Shown here in pieces: positions 35,601-47,600 of a DNA stretch of 64,000 bases. The position numbers were made by a program, and so were the translations under genes. The notes under the pieces were generated by a model that was given only the letters and a program-made list of their open reading frames with translations, ran no database searches and was not told the DNA's origin. Numbering within the stretch: position 1 is the first letter of the stretch; each line of letters begins with the position of its first letter. Source of the stretch: Clytia hemisphaerica (lineage: Eukaryota; Cnidaria; Hydrozoa; Leptothecata; Clytiidae); assembly GCA_902728285.1 (NCBI GenBank), contig CACVBU010000572.1, positions 792,892 to 856,891 of the forward strand. The letters are read 5' to 3'.

Positions 35601-38600
35601 ATTTTGGTATGTAAGACATTTTATGTGTTGTTAGAGACTTATCTTTTCATTTAAAATTCCAATATAATAGTTATAATAGTAATAGTTGTCTATCATAATT
35701 ATACTTCAAAATATATCCCTGAGTTTTCCTGTCAAAAGAGTATTGACAAATACCATATGTTGTAATTCATGATTTTAGCAGAAACTCCTCTGGAAAGTTA
35801 TCTCTATTATGTTTTGTAACAAGCAGTAACAAGTGATAGTGATTCATGATGGTATTGATTTTACATCGAATTATAGAGCAATCAGTTTCTGGAACAGAAG
35901 ATGTTTGGTTTATCAACTTTTATTCACCACACTGCTCACATTGTCACACATTGGCTCCTGTTGTATGTTACCTTATATTTTGATGAACTTTATCAGGGTG
36001 GCCAGCGATACTGGAAATACTTGAAAATACTTGAATATACTGGAGAAAAAAATTGATACTTGATTATACTTGAAATTTTGATAAAAGTGTTATTTTTCAA
36101 GTATATACTGGAAATGAAAATCTCTAGTACTGGAATATACTTGATTTTATCATTCATGATGCCGCGGAGGTCAAATCCTGGATTGGTGTCCAGCGTGGGA
36201 TAACTTGCCACCCTTTTTCTTTATATTGTTTGTGAATATCCTTTTTCGTCGAGTCGATTTTAGTCGAGTATGTACTTGAATATACTTATTTTTCTTAGTC
36301 CAAGATACTTGAAAATTTTGAAAATATACTTGAAAAATGGAAAAAATGTGTGAAAATGTACTTGATTATACTGGAAATTGAATTCCCGAAATCGCTGGCC
36401 ACCCTGTTTATGTTGACAGTTTTCTTGCATTTGCTCCTTGTTTTTAAGGTCAACGGGACGAGATAGAGTTTTTACAAGCTTTTATTTGATTTGGTTGGTC
36501 GTTAACCAGTAACGACCAAACAATTTTGTTACTTTTTCTAAAGAACTTGTAATTTTTATTACTTCAAATGACCAAGTATTAAAGTATCTTATAAAAACTC
36601 CATCTCATCCAAGGTTAGCTGACAAATTGGTTGCTGAACCAGTTCCGCTGCATTAGCCTTTGGATTTAAACACACTGCTCAAAATTTGTTTGTGGAGTTG
36701 GACTCAAAGCACTATTCCGATAATTTTAATAGAAATCGTTGAGTGATTATATAATTTCTATTGTTTCAAGGTACTGACTTCTATTGTTTCAAGGGAGTGA
36801 CATTTCATATAATTTAGTTGTCTAGCAAATGAAAAACAGGGTTGGCTAGCTAAGGCTTAATGTTCACCGTTTGGTTACCTGAATTGTATAAATATACAAC
36901 ACTGTAGTGCCTTATTTACTTCTTGCAATGTAAAAATTATTTTTCAATTTTTTTACATTTACTTTTCATTTGTTTACAGTGGAGGGAAGTTGCCAGAGAG
37001 TTGAATGGTGTGATTAGGATGGGTGCGGTCAATTGTCATGATGATTGGATGTTATGTAGGATGCAAGGAATCAATGGTTATCCTTCACTAAGGATATACC
37101 CTACCGTAAGATTGTCCATTTATTGTTATAATTTCAGTAGCTTTTTTTTGGTTATGTAATGCTTTTCAAGGTTGTGTAATGTAAAGCTCTATTAAAGAAA
37201 TCCAAAATCCAATCATGAATCCAATATTGATTAATATGATTTTAATCAAGAATTTTGCTAAAAATTTGACAAACACTTGGTCGAAAAGTCAAGAAGTGTC
37301 ACGTTGCATTGCAGGGGTCTTAATCAAGCAATTTAATGTTTACTACTCAATCTATCTTTCAACAGGGTGAATATTACTATGGAGAACATGAGAAGGAGAA
37401 GATGATATCTCACATCATGAGCAATTTAGAAGTCGATGTTATAGACCTCACTCTAAGTAAAATATCTTTACTCTTTTATCTTTAGTCAAAACAATTATAA
37501 GGTTGAAGAGTCTTCTCTTTGAAAGGTTGTGGAGCAAGATTGGTCAGAAAGAGGAAAAGGAAAACATATTTTGCTTATATCAGCACAACATAACAATAGG
37601 GGACAAGCTGGAGTTTTTACAAGCTCTTATTTGATTCGGTTGGTCGTTAAGATGTAATAAAAGAATCTTATTACGTTTTCTAAAGAACCCGTTATCCCTA
37701 TCACTTTAAATGACCAATTAGTGAAGTATCTTGTAAAAACTCCAGCTCATCTCAACAATGGGCATACACTGTCCTGATATGAAATATGCGTCTGATATGA
37801 AACGGGAACACTTTATGTAAATATAAAACCTTTAAACTCACCTAATCAATATTATTCCTTCTCAAGTGTATAATACGAATTGAATTTTTGCATGGGACCT
37901 TAAAAACTTTAAACAAAAGCTGTGAGCAATGGATTCACAATCTCGATGTCTGTGTTTTTATATTTTCACCGACTGATTAAAGCCCTCTTCACCCTTTTTA
38001 ACGAGAATAATTTTGTAAGAACGGTACCTCAAAATTCAAGCCAAGACATTAGAAAAAAAAGGTGTTTTTTTATTCAAATGAGGATTTGTTTTCTCTTTTA
38101 GCAATGATCAAAGAGGTCATGCCAACAAGTGAAAGACCTTGGCTCATCGCATTCTGTGATGATGAAACTTTAAGTAAGAAAATCTTCGTAAACTTCGTAA
38201 AGAAGTTATATAAAGTAGTACTTTAAGTCCTAAAATTGTCTCTTTTTGGTCATTTTTTCTTCAAAAAACTACAGTAGATCTCCATAACTCGAGGAACACA
38301 AATTGTTTAAGTTAAGTAGATTTCGAGTTATGGAGTAAGGTTTTAAAAGACATTGGTAAATTGAAGGGTTAAGAAAAATTGTTCGAGTTAAGGAGACATT
38401 CGAGTTAGAGGTTCAAGTTGAATAGACTCCACTGTACAATTTGCAATTGTGACGACGCAAACAATAACATTTATTAATTCGCCAATTTGCTACATAAAAC
38501 TTTCTTGTTCTTACGATTAAAAATGTGTTAAAGTAATACTCAGCTATTATTCTGCTTGTAAGCGGAACCTTCAACACTTGCATCGTGTCAATACTTTTAT

Positions 38601-41600
38601 TTTTGTCTTTTAGTCCATTGTATGGAAGATAGGATGTTGATAAAACTGTCAGCTATGCTAGTAGGTTTATTCAACTTAAGTCAAACGTAAAAAACTAATT
38701 ATTCAATTTGTATTATTGGGAACCCTTCCAACTGGATAAATTGTCCAAAATATCATCCCCGGTGGAAAATTATCTTCCAATTTTTGTCCCCACTGAAAAT
38801 TATCAAATAAATCAATCCTCACTGCAAATATTATGCTATATTTCCCACCCCCACTGAATTTTTGGACTTGAAAACAAAAAAATTGAAATCCCAAGCCATA
38901 AAAACTATGGGAATATCAATCCTCATCGAGTTTCAGTCCGTTATTTTTCTCCCCGCTGAAAGAATCCTACCGGGTCTGTGAGAAGGGGGTGTATTATGCT
39001 ACCCTGTCTGATGACTTTTTTAATTCAAATGTCATAGCTTGAAAGTGGCCCATTCTCCCTTAGTCAACCCCAATTAACAAACTACTCAAATGTAGAATAT
39101 TAGTGAACTGTGCAAAAGAAATATATGTCAAATTGCATAGCTAGAGATTTAGAAGAATAGGTTCAATCCATCAAATGGAATTTTAGCGCAAATCTTAAGG
39201 CATAAGACCATGTTCGCACGTAACGGTTCCGTTTCGCTCCGAAACGAAATGAAGCCATTTTATTGGTTAGAAGTGACGTAAAACTTGAATTCATCCAAAC
39301 GGAACTGTTAGGTGTGAACGTGGTCTCATTCTCCTTTCCTGGAAAAGGTCGAAGATCCGTCTCTAGCCTTCGGTGAACTATGTACCATTGTGTGTTGTGT
39401 CCGAGCATACTCTGACTGACTAAGTACTCTTCCTTTTTTGTTACAGGAAAATTTGGTACATGTAGCACGTGCCAATTGCCTGAACGATGTGAAATTATGT
39501 ATGGCTTTCGATACATCTACTTCATTGAGACTCGTCAAAATCAAAGACCAGAAATTTCAACCAGCGATCGTAGGCTATTATTTTTTTTATCATATACACG
39601 CTTTTCTGTAATAACGATTGAAGTCTCAGATTTTGAAAATAACTTAGAGAATAGAGATTTGGCTCATTTAAGACCATTCTAAATCATTTGAAGTCGTTTG
39701 GTAAAAAGACTGAGCACATATACACAAGAAGAAAAAAATTAATGCTTGAATATTCTGCTGAGTCAAAATTGTCTGATATTCATGATATGCACTACTGCAA
39801 TGACTTCACGAAATTATGCAACTTTTCTGCTTTTTTTCCACCCAATACGTCACTTTTTCTATTGTTTAGGTGACGTATTGGGTGGAAAATTTTAAAAGTT
39901 CTCAGAAGACTCTCCAGTGGTGCATATCATGAATTAAAAAACTTGTTGCTTTAATAACCATAAATGTTAGACTTAAGTAATATGATCCTTCATCTCAGCT
40001 AACGGTGAACAACAAAAATGTATAACTTTATGGCTATCTGTGGCTGAGATTTCTTTTTCATTGTAATAATAAGGAAAGGAAATAACATGATAGCGACCAA
40101 TTTTTTTCTTTTATTTCTTCGTCAGTTGATACCAGCAACAAATGCAATAGATATCTTGGAGGAGGTGTTGAAACTTCTACCAGAGCCTGTCACTGTTAAC
40201 GATGAAATGTTCCAGGTATATCTTGGCCACTATATTCTAGTATCCTATTGTCCCTTTTTACATCGCCCCTAAACCTACAAGAAATGCTATATTGGGCTTC
40301 AAAGCAGTTAACTTGAAAATTGTTGACAATTTCATTGAAGAACAATGTTTTTAGTGAAGTTTGAATGATAAGCAAAAATGTTGGTTGTTTTCATTTTCTA
40401 ATCACACTACTTAAGCAGTCAAAATTAACACCGCTTCATTTCGCCGACTCGAATCAAATTTTACGTTTTACCTCTATTTTTTGCGAGCTTCAAGTATTGC
40501 GAAATTTCGGAATTCAAATCTAAAGAAAACAATCATAAATTCAATCTACTTTATACGTGTGTTATTCGTAAACATTTTTTTGGACAGAGCCACAAACCAT
40601 GGGTCTCCGGTCGGAACCCCCGCTCCTAACGCTGTGAGCAACATGCCCGGGGGGGGCACTCGATTTCGAAACGACGGTATGTGCCGCGTAAAATCTGCTT
40701 TTCAAAATCGTACCCTTACAGTGCAGTTCAATATGGCTGAAAAGGTACCCTTTCAGTCCATTTTCTCTTGATTTACCCAACCCTTACAGTGCACAATATT
40801 TCTCAGCTGTAAATCTGCGTGAAAGAAGAAGCTTGGGAAATTTTCTGTTTCACAGAAAAACTGAGAAAATTATTCTTGTCAGCCGTAATTATCAGACAAT
40901 AGAAATTTTTTCAAACAAACGAGAAGTAAAAACCTTTCTTTTTAACAATTATTTTGACTTTGTTTTAAAATTCGACCCTTGCAGTACAATCTCACAGAAA
41001 CACACCCTTACAGTGCATTTTGGGATGCTGAAAAACCCCACCCTTAAGCGCAGCACATGACGTAGGCCAGATCATACGAGAGCCCCCCCGGGGGCAACAT
41101 GAAGATAAACTTTTCTTTCGAAATAATTGCAGGGTATTCGACGCAAAGTAGCTGAAGGGGAAGAAGAATCATGGCTGTTGATTTTTCGTGAAGATTTTGA
41201 CGATAAAGATCTCGAGTTACGAAAAATGGCTGGCTTGTTACCTTACCAAAAGGTAAGTGGACTTGAATTCTTATGTGTGGATTTTTTCTTTAGTGTGTTA
41301 TGTTTTAGGGAAGTGTTTACTTTTATCTCCCGAATAGACGTCCCCCCGCTAATTGTTAAGAGAAAAAAAATCGATCCCCCCGCTCTTATTAAGACCCCCC
41401 CTGCTAATCAAATTCGAATAATTCAATATTTTATTACAGTGTAGATAGACCTTAAACTTGTTAAAATTTTCCTTTTTGTTAGTATTGGTTCTTATTTTAC
41501 GTGTTCATTTGTTAAAGTTTCTTTTTTGTTGTTGAAATTGATATCAGTTAAAAAAAATTCTGTCATCAAATTAACCCCCCCTCTTATTCCACCCATCCCG

Positions 41601-44600
41601 CTTATTAGAATTTAGAAAATTTTCCTACCCCCCTGCTTATTCGGACCCCCCCCGTCTATTCGGGAGACAAAGTATGTCAGGATTTTGATTTCCTTTTGAA
41701 TTTTTCTTACAGTCGACTCTCTCTCTCTCTCTAATTCGATTTTCATCTTCTTCAATCTTTTTCAATCTTCTTCTAATCAGAAAAAGATTTGAATTGCAGG
41801 CTTCGCATGGTCGCAAAAAAGAAATCTTAATTGGTTCTATTATGCGCTCACATTCATTTCTTTTAGATTGGGCAAGTGAATTGCAAAGACGAGCATGATT
41901 TATGTTCTCGATTCTATTTGAGCAAATTCCCAACTGTTTTGTTTTACAAATCCATTGGATATGAAGTTCATCATGGTAAGATTTTACATTATCGGAAGAA
42001 ATTTCGTCGGTAAAAAGTGACGAAAAAATCGACTCAAAGTTGACAGTGTCAAACTAAGGGAACCTATAACATTTTCTATATTGCCTTGCTGTGTATATTT
42101 CGGTATATTTCGGTGACGAAACTTTTTACCCAAGAATTTTTATAGCCCAAAATTGGACAAAAATTGTACACGTTAAATTTTTGGCACACCCATTAAAGCA
42201 TAGCTGAGAGCATTGACAGTAGGTAATAAAAACAAGCATCTGACCTTGTGTATATTTCAACGTTTCGTAACACTATCAAAGTTGTACTTAGTCCTATTCG
42301 ACTTTGATATTGCTAGGACTATGAAAAATGACTCAAAGTTGACAGTGTCAAACTAAGGGAACCTAGAATATTTTCTTTATTACCTTGCTGTGTATATTTC
42401 GGTATATTTTCGTCGCCTTTTGTATTGATTTATTTCAAAACAAAAAAATAATTGATGAAAAGTCCACTTATATTGAAAAAGGGGTTTGGGTCTTGATTAC
42501 CTTTATGTAATAATGATCAACTTTTACCACTTGTCTCTTAGGTCGTTACAATGCACATGATATCACCAATTTCGTCAGAGAAAGTGATTTGTCAAATGTC
42601 AGAGTTCTTCACCCAGAAAACTTCCCAAATCTCAAAGAAATAAAAGATAATTGGTTCATTGATTTCTTTGCACCGGTAAGTCTCAGACTTATTCTTATAT
42701 GTCGATGTTCTTTTCAGGGATAAAACTTGAAATTTACCTCAAATACCTCACATGTTCACTTGCAATTTACCTTATCGGGGAAAACTTCGTCGGGGAAAAT
42801 TTTCGTCGGGGAAAATTTTCGTCTAGGAAAAATTCGTCACTTGCTGGTAGTTGGTAAACGTTGGACTTAGGGCAAGTCTCAAAAACCTAACAGTTTACCC
42901 TAAGTTTTCGCTACCAATAGCAGCCAGATTCAGAGATCCACTTAGGACTCTAAAGTACCTCACCTCTATACCTTAAGGTTTCAGGACCTGGTTGTTACGT
43001 AATTAAATATTAACCTAAAAATTAGTTATTAAAGAAATTGTAATCATGACGTCATAATTTGACCGAATTTGGTGACGTCATGAATCGTATAATCGCTATA
43101 ATATAAAAAATACATGTCAAATCTTTCCCAAATTTGAACCAAAGATGCATCTAACTGAAATGTAACTTTTTGAAAAAAAAAAAAAATTTGGAAAAATTTG
43201 ATGACGTCAGCAAAAAATTGCATTTTTCGATTCTTTGCATTTTTTGCTGACGTCATCAAAATCTTCAAAAAATTTTTCATTGAAAAGTTCGGCACCATTA
43301 AGATGCGTCTTTGGTCCAAATTTGACAAAGGTTTGACATGTACTTATAGAGTTAGAGCTAATTTACGATTTATGACGTCATAATTTGATGACGTCACAAT
43401 TCACACTTTCTTTAATAATTAATTTTTAGGTTAATATTTAATTACGTAACACCGGGTCCTGAAACTTTAAGGTATAGGTCATCTAAAAATCCATAAGTGA
43501 ACCCCTGAGAATGGGTGCTATTGGTCGCGGATTCGGGATTTGTGATTTTTAAAAATCTAGACACGCCCTAACTCACCCGAATCTCTCACAACCCCGGTGG
43601 AGTTTTTTCCATTATCCCACTGCGGGGACAAAAATTTCAATAGAAATCCAAGTGTAGAAATTCTATTGTTCAAAAAAATCCAGTGGGGTTTTGGTTTTGG
43701 GGTGCAATTTTTTCTATTGAATTACGAATGGGGATTAAATCAAAGTCAATTTTGAGGCTGAGTGAAATTGTAGGGTATTTTTCCCACCGAATATGTCACA
43801 ATAAATTTCAGCCAAAGCTGAAAAACTTTGAATTTGATAAGGTCTGTTGTTATCATTACTTTATTTTTTTTCAGTGGTGTCCACCTTGTATGAAACTATT
43901 ACCAGAGTGGCGAAAAGCTGGCAAACAGATAGGTGATTCCATTGCCAAGTTTGGTACTGTTGATTGTACTATTCATAAAGATCTTTGTCTAAAGGTAAGC
44001 CGTAGCCTTATGTCATATCCTTATTTAAGGATAAATAATTTTACTAAATGGTTTTAACTGTTTTTACTATTTTATTTTAGAACCTGAAGATGAATCCAAG
44101 GATTCAAAATATATTGTGAAATAAAATAAAATTGCCGGTCCAATATCATTGATATCCTTATTTGCTAACATAAACAGACCCCTAATATTGAATCATGTGC
44201 AATGGGGAACCGTTTAACCTCTTCAAATTTAAAAGTCTGTCAGTAGAAGCCAGAATCTTATTATGAAAAAGCACTACAATGAGCAGAAAGATGTAGAGTA
44301 CCACTTTTTAAGTTCTTGGTAAGAGCTGTCCAGGAATTAAACCCTTTTGTTTATGAGTTGTAGCAGAATACCTTGCTTGACAAAAGTTTCTGAAAAAGCA
44401 TGTAGAAAAAAGATTACTCAAAACAAATGCTGTTTGTTAGAATCTAGAGAACACGTGATTCGTCAGGTTTTGCAATTAATTTGACAATATTTTTTATCAA
44501 TCACTTCTAATTTATTATTTTGATTTTCATCATCAGCAAAACGTGCGGTCGTACCCTACCACCATCTTTTTCAATAAAACAGAAGAAGCACACATTTACA

Positions 44601-47600
44601 GTGGTTATCACTCTGCAGAGGATATCATTGCTTTTGCCGAGGTAAGTCCGGACTTTATCTGATAGTTTGATGGCGGATTGGCGGCCGCCCACGCTTAAGC
44701 TCGAGTGAGCCCGATTTGCCAAAATCTGGCCTCTAGCTCATGGGCTAAAAAGAGCGGGCCAATTTCCCATCGGAGAGGAATGACAGTCGGCCTTTGATGC
44801 CTTGCGCTTAAAGCTAAAAATATTTCGGTTGAACCCGCCAATCCCCGAAAACAAGGGCTGGGTTACCAGACCTCTAGCTGCAAAATCCTTGACGCGGTCT
44901 TGCAAAATTCCGTAATCTTAACCTTCCAGATGTTGAAAATTTTATCGGCCTTCAGAGCTTTAGCGTGTCGGATGAAAATAAAGCCAGATAAGTTGGGACT
45001 TTAGGGATCCTTGATTTTGAGGGCTCACACTTCTATTTGTGGATTATTTTCCGAATCTTATCACAGCCCGTTGGAACCCCTTCCCAAAGTGTGGACGGCA
45101 ATTTCTATCGAAATCCCAATGGGAATAGAAATTTTATTTTTCTCAGATAAAAAAATGCAGTGAAGATGGTCTTGGAGTAAATTTTTTTCCATTGAATTTC
45201 GAATGGGGATAAAAACAGGGTTCATTTTCCAGTAGGGCTGAAATTGTATTGTATTTTTCCCGCCGGGAACGAAATTTTGGCCCAATTTTCCATTGGCATT
45301 GGTTCCATCGGGTTTATGATACAGGGGTATCTGCTCGCTCTGTTTAACGATATTTTTCTGTGCGGACACTTGCCTAGGCTTTGAATTCCAGTAAAAAGTT
45401 TATTCGCCAGTTCGTCTGCCAAAGTTAACTCACGTCTTTTTTAACTTAGGACGTTCCACAAACCTTGTGAAATTCTTTCGTCGAAGAGTTAATCTAAATT
45501 AAAGTATACGTTTTCGAAGTTTTAGCATATTTTTCAACTTCTTGTCTCAGGACATTTTGAAACCGCCCGTTATCGTATTGACGCCGGAGTCATTCGAGAA
45601 AAGTATCAATCAAAAAGAGCTTGGCGAGACATGGGTAGTTGATTTCTATGCACCCTGGTGTGGTCCTTGTATGGAGCTAGCTCCTACTTATCGACAATTG
45701 GCCAAAGTAAGTTTTATTTACCATCTGAAATATTCTATCTGAATCTACTTAATCATATATCAATGCCTTCCCTAAATTCAAAACACTCTATCTGTGTTTA
45801 TATTTGCTTTGAGAAAAAGCAAATTTTTTGAAAGTGTTCCTTTTACTTGGGGTCGAAAGCTAAAATGAATTAGAAAAAAAGAAATTCAAATGATATTACG
45901 ATTCATTATGGCATATAAGAGGTATAGAGGTACAATGCGGAAAAGGGTGTCTGATCCCCCGTCTTGACATCCCCAATGCAGAAAGACGCCCACCTTAGGT
46001 TTTATGGTTTCCAGGTTTTGCAAATACTTTTGATTACTACCAAAGAAATTCGAAGCAAAAATTGCTTCATCATTTGACCAACCAGTGAAAGAAGACTTCT
46101 TGTGGACCTCGCTTTCTTTCTTTCTATCATCACTTCTGAGAAAAATTTTTAGGCCCTTTCTTGAGTACAGTTGAGCCTTCGTAACTCGAGCATGCATGGG
46201 GGAAACACAAATTTTTCGAGTTAAGGAAAGTTCAAGGCTTCTGGCATCCACTAACGGATTTGTGCTCCTTATATTCTTCCTGTGGTTTTGTAGAGGTCTG
46301 TTATTCAGACTAGGAAATTTCGAGTTAGGGGATAAGGTTCATAAGGCATTGTTAACTGAAGAGACGGGAAAACTTGTTTGAGTTAAGGAGATATTCGAGT
46401 TAAAGAGACTCTACTGTATTCCAATGGGAAAGCAAATGTAATAGCCCATGTTTTCACTCTTTCTTCTTTTTTATTGCAGAGGCTTTACGGTGAAGCAACG
46501 CTTGCCACTATCGATTGTCAGAAATATTCTTATTTTTGTAACACACAAAACATCAACACTTATCCAACCATTCGTTTATACTCATACCAATCCAAAGATG
46601 CATCGCACTACGCGTAAGTCTTCGAAAAAAATTTTCTTTTAGTTTGGTGAGGTGCAAAAAAGGTTTCAATTTTTTTTTGCCTAAAATTGAGTCTTTCACT
46701 AAAGGTAAAGGTTCTAAGGTAAAAAACAGGCTTTTATTTGAAATAATTTACTAAACTAGCCAAAGTCGCTGAAATTTGTTTTCGCTAAATCTAGTTTCGG
46801 TCATCCTTCGGTCACTCGTCTATTTGTTTGGTACTGGTAAAATTATTGGGGAGTCGAACGCATTATCGACCCTTTGGAAAGTTGCAGTAAGAATTTGACT
46901 ACAGAATGCAGTGTTGTTGTTCGAATTAATGAGACATTCGAGTAATAGAGGTTCGAGTTATTGAGACTCTACTGTATTTTGATTTCGAATTACTAAAGCC
47001 GACTCCATGATTTTTAATTTTCCTCGCTCATATATTCTTTTACCTCTTTTTTTGTGTTTCATATTCCTACAGACGACACCAAGGCTGGAGAGACCTCGAA
47101 TCCTTATACACTTGGGTCTTCCAACATTTCCCTTCACTGGTGGCTGAAGCAGACTACCAGACGTTTTATGACGAGATTTTGAATAGTAATGATGCATATT
47201 TGATCGACTTTTATACTTCTTGGTGTGGCCACTGCCACACGTTTGCACCTCATTACTCCAAATTAGCTAAAGTAAGTTGTTCTTTACTATCTCCGAGAAG
47301 ATTCTGATTACTCCACGTAGACATGTATGCACTCTAAAAAGGCCTTAGCTCTCCGTTTTGTCTTTCTTTCCAAGTCTAAATGTCATTGTTACCAACTTCC
47401 TTCAATTTGTAGGACTGGTTTTCAAATTCAATTTCATAACGTGTACATACATTGTTACTTAGTAAATTATGCTGAGGATAGACCTTTTCATAAACTACGT
47501 CACGAACATCACTTGCCTCATTTTCAAACAATTACCATTGTGATTATGTCCCTTGAGATATTAAATGCTTTCTTTATAAATAGAAAGTAGTTCTAATAAA

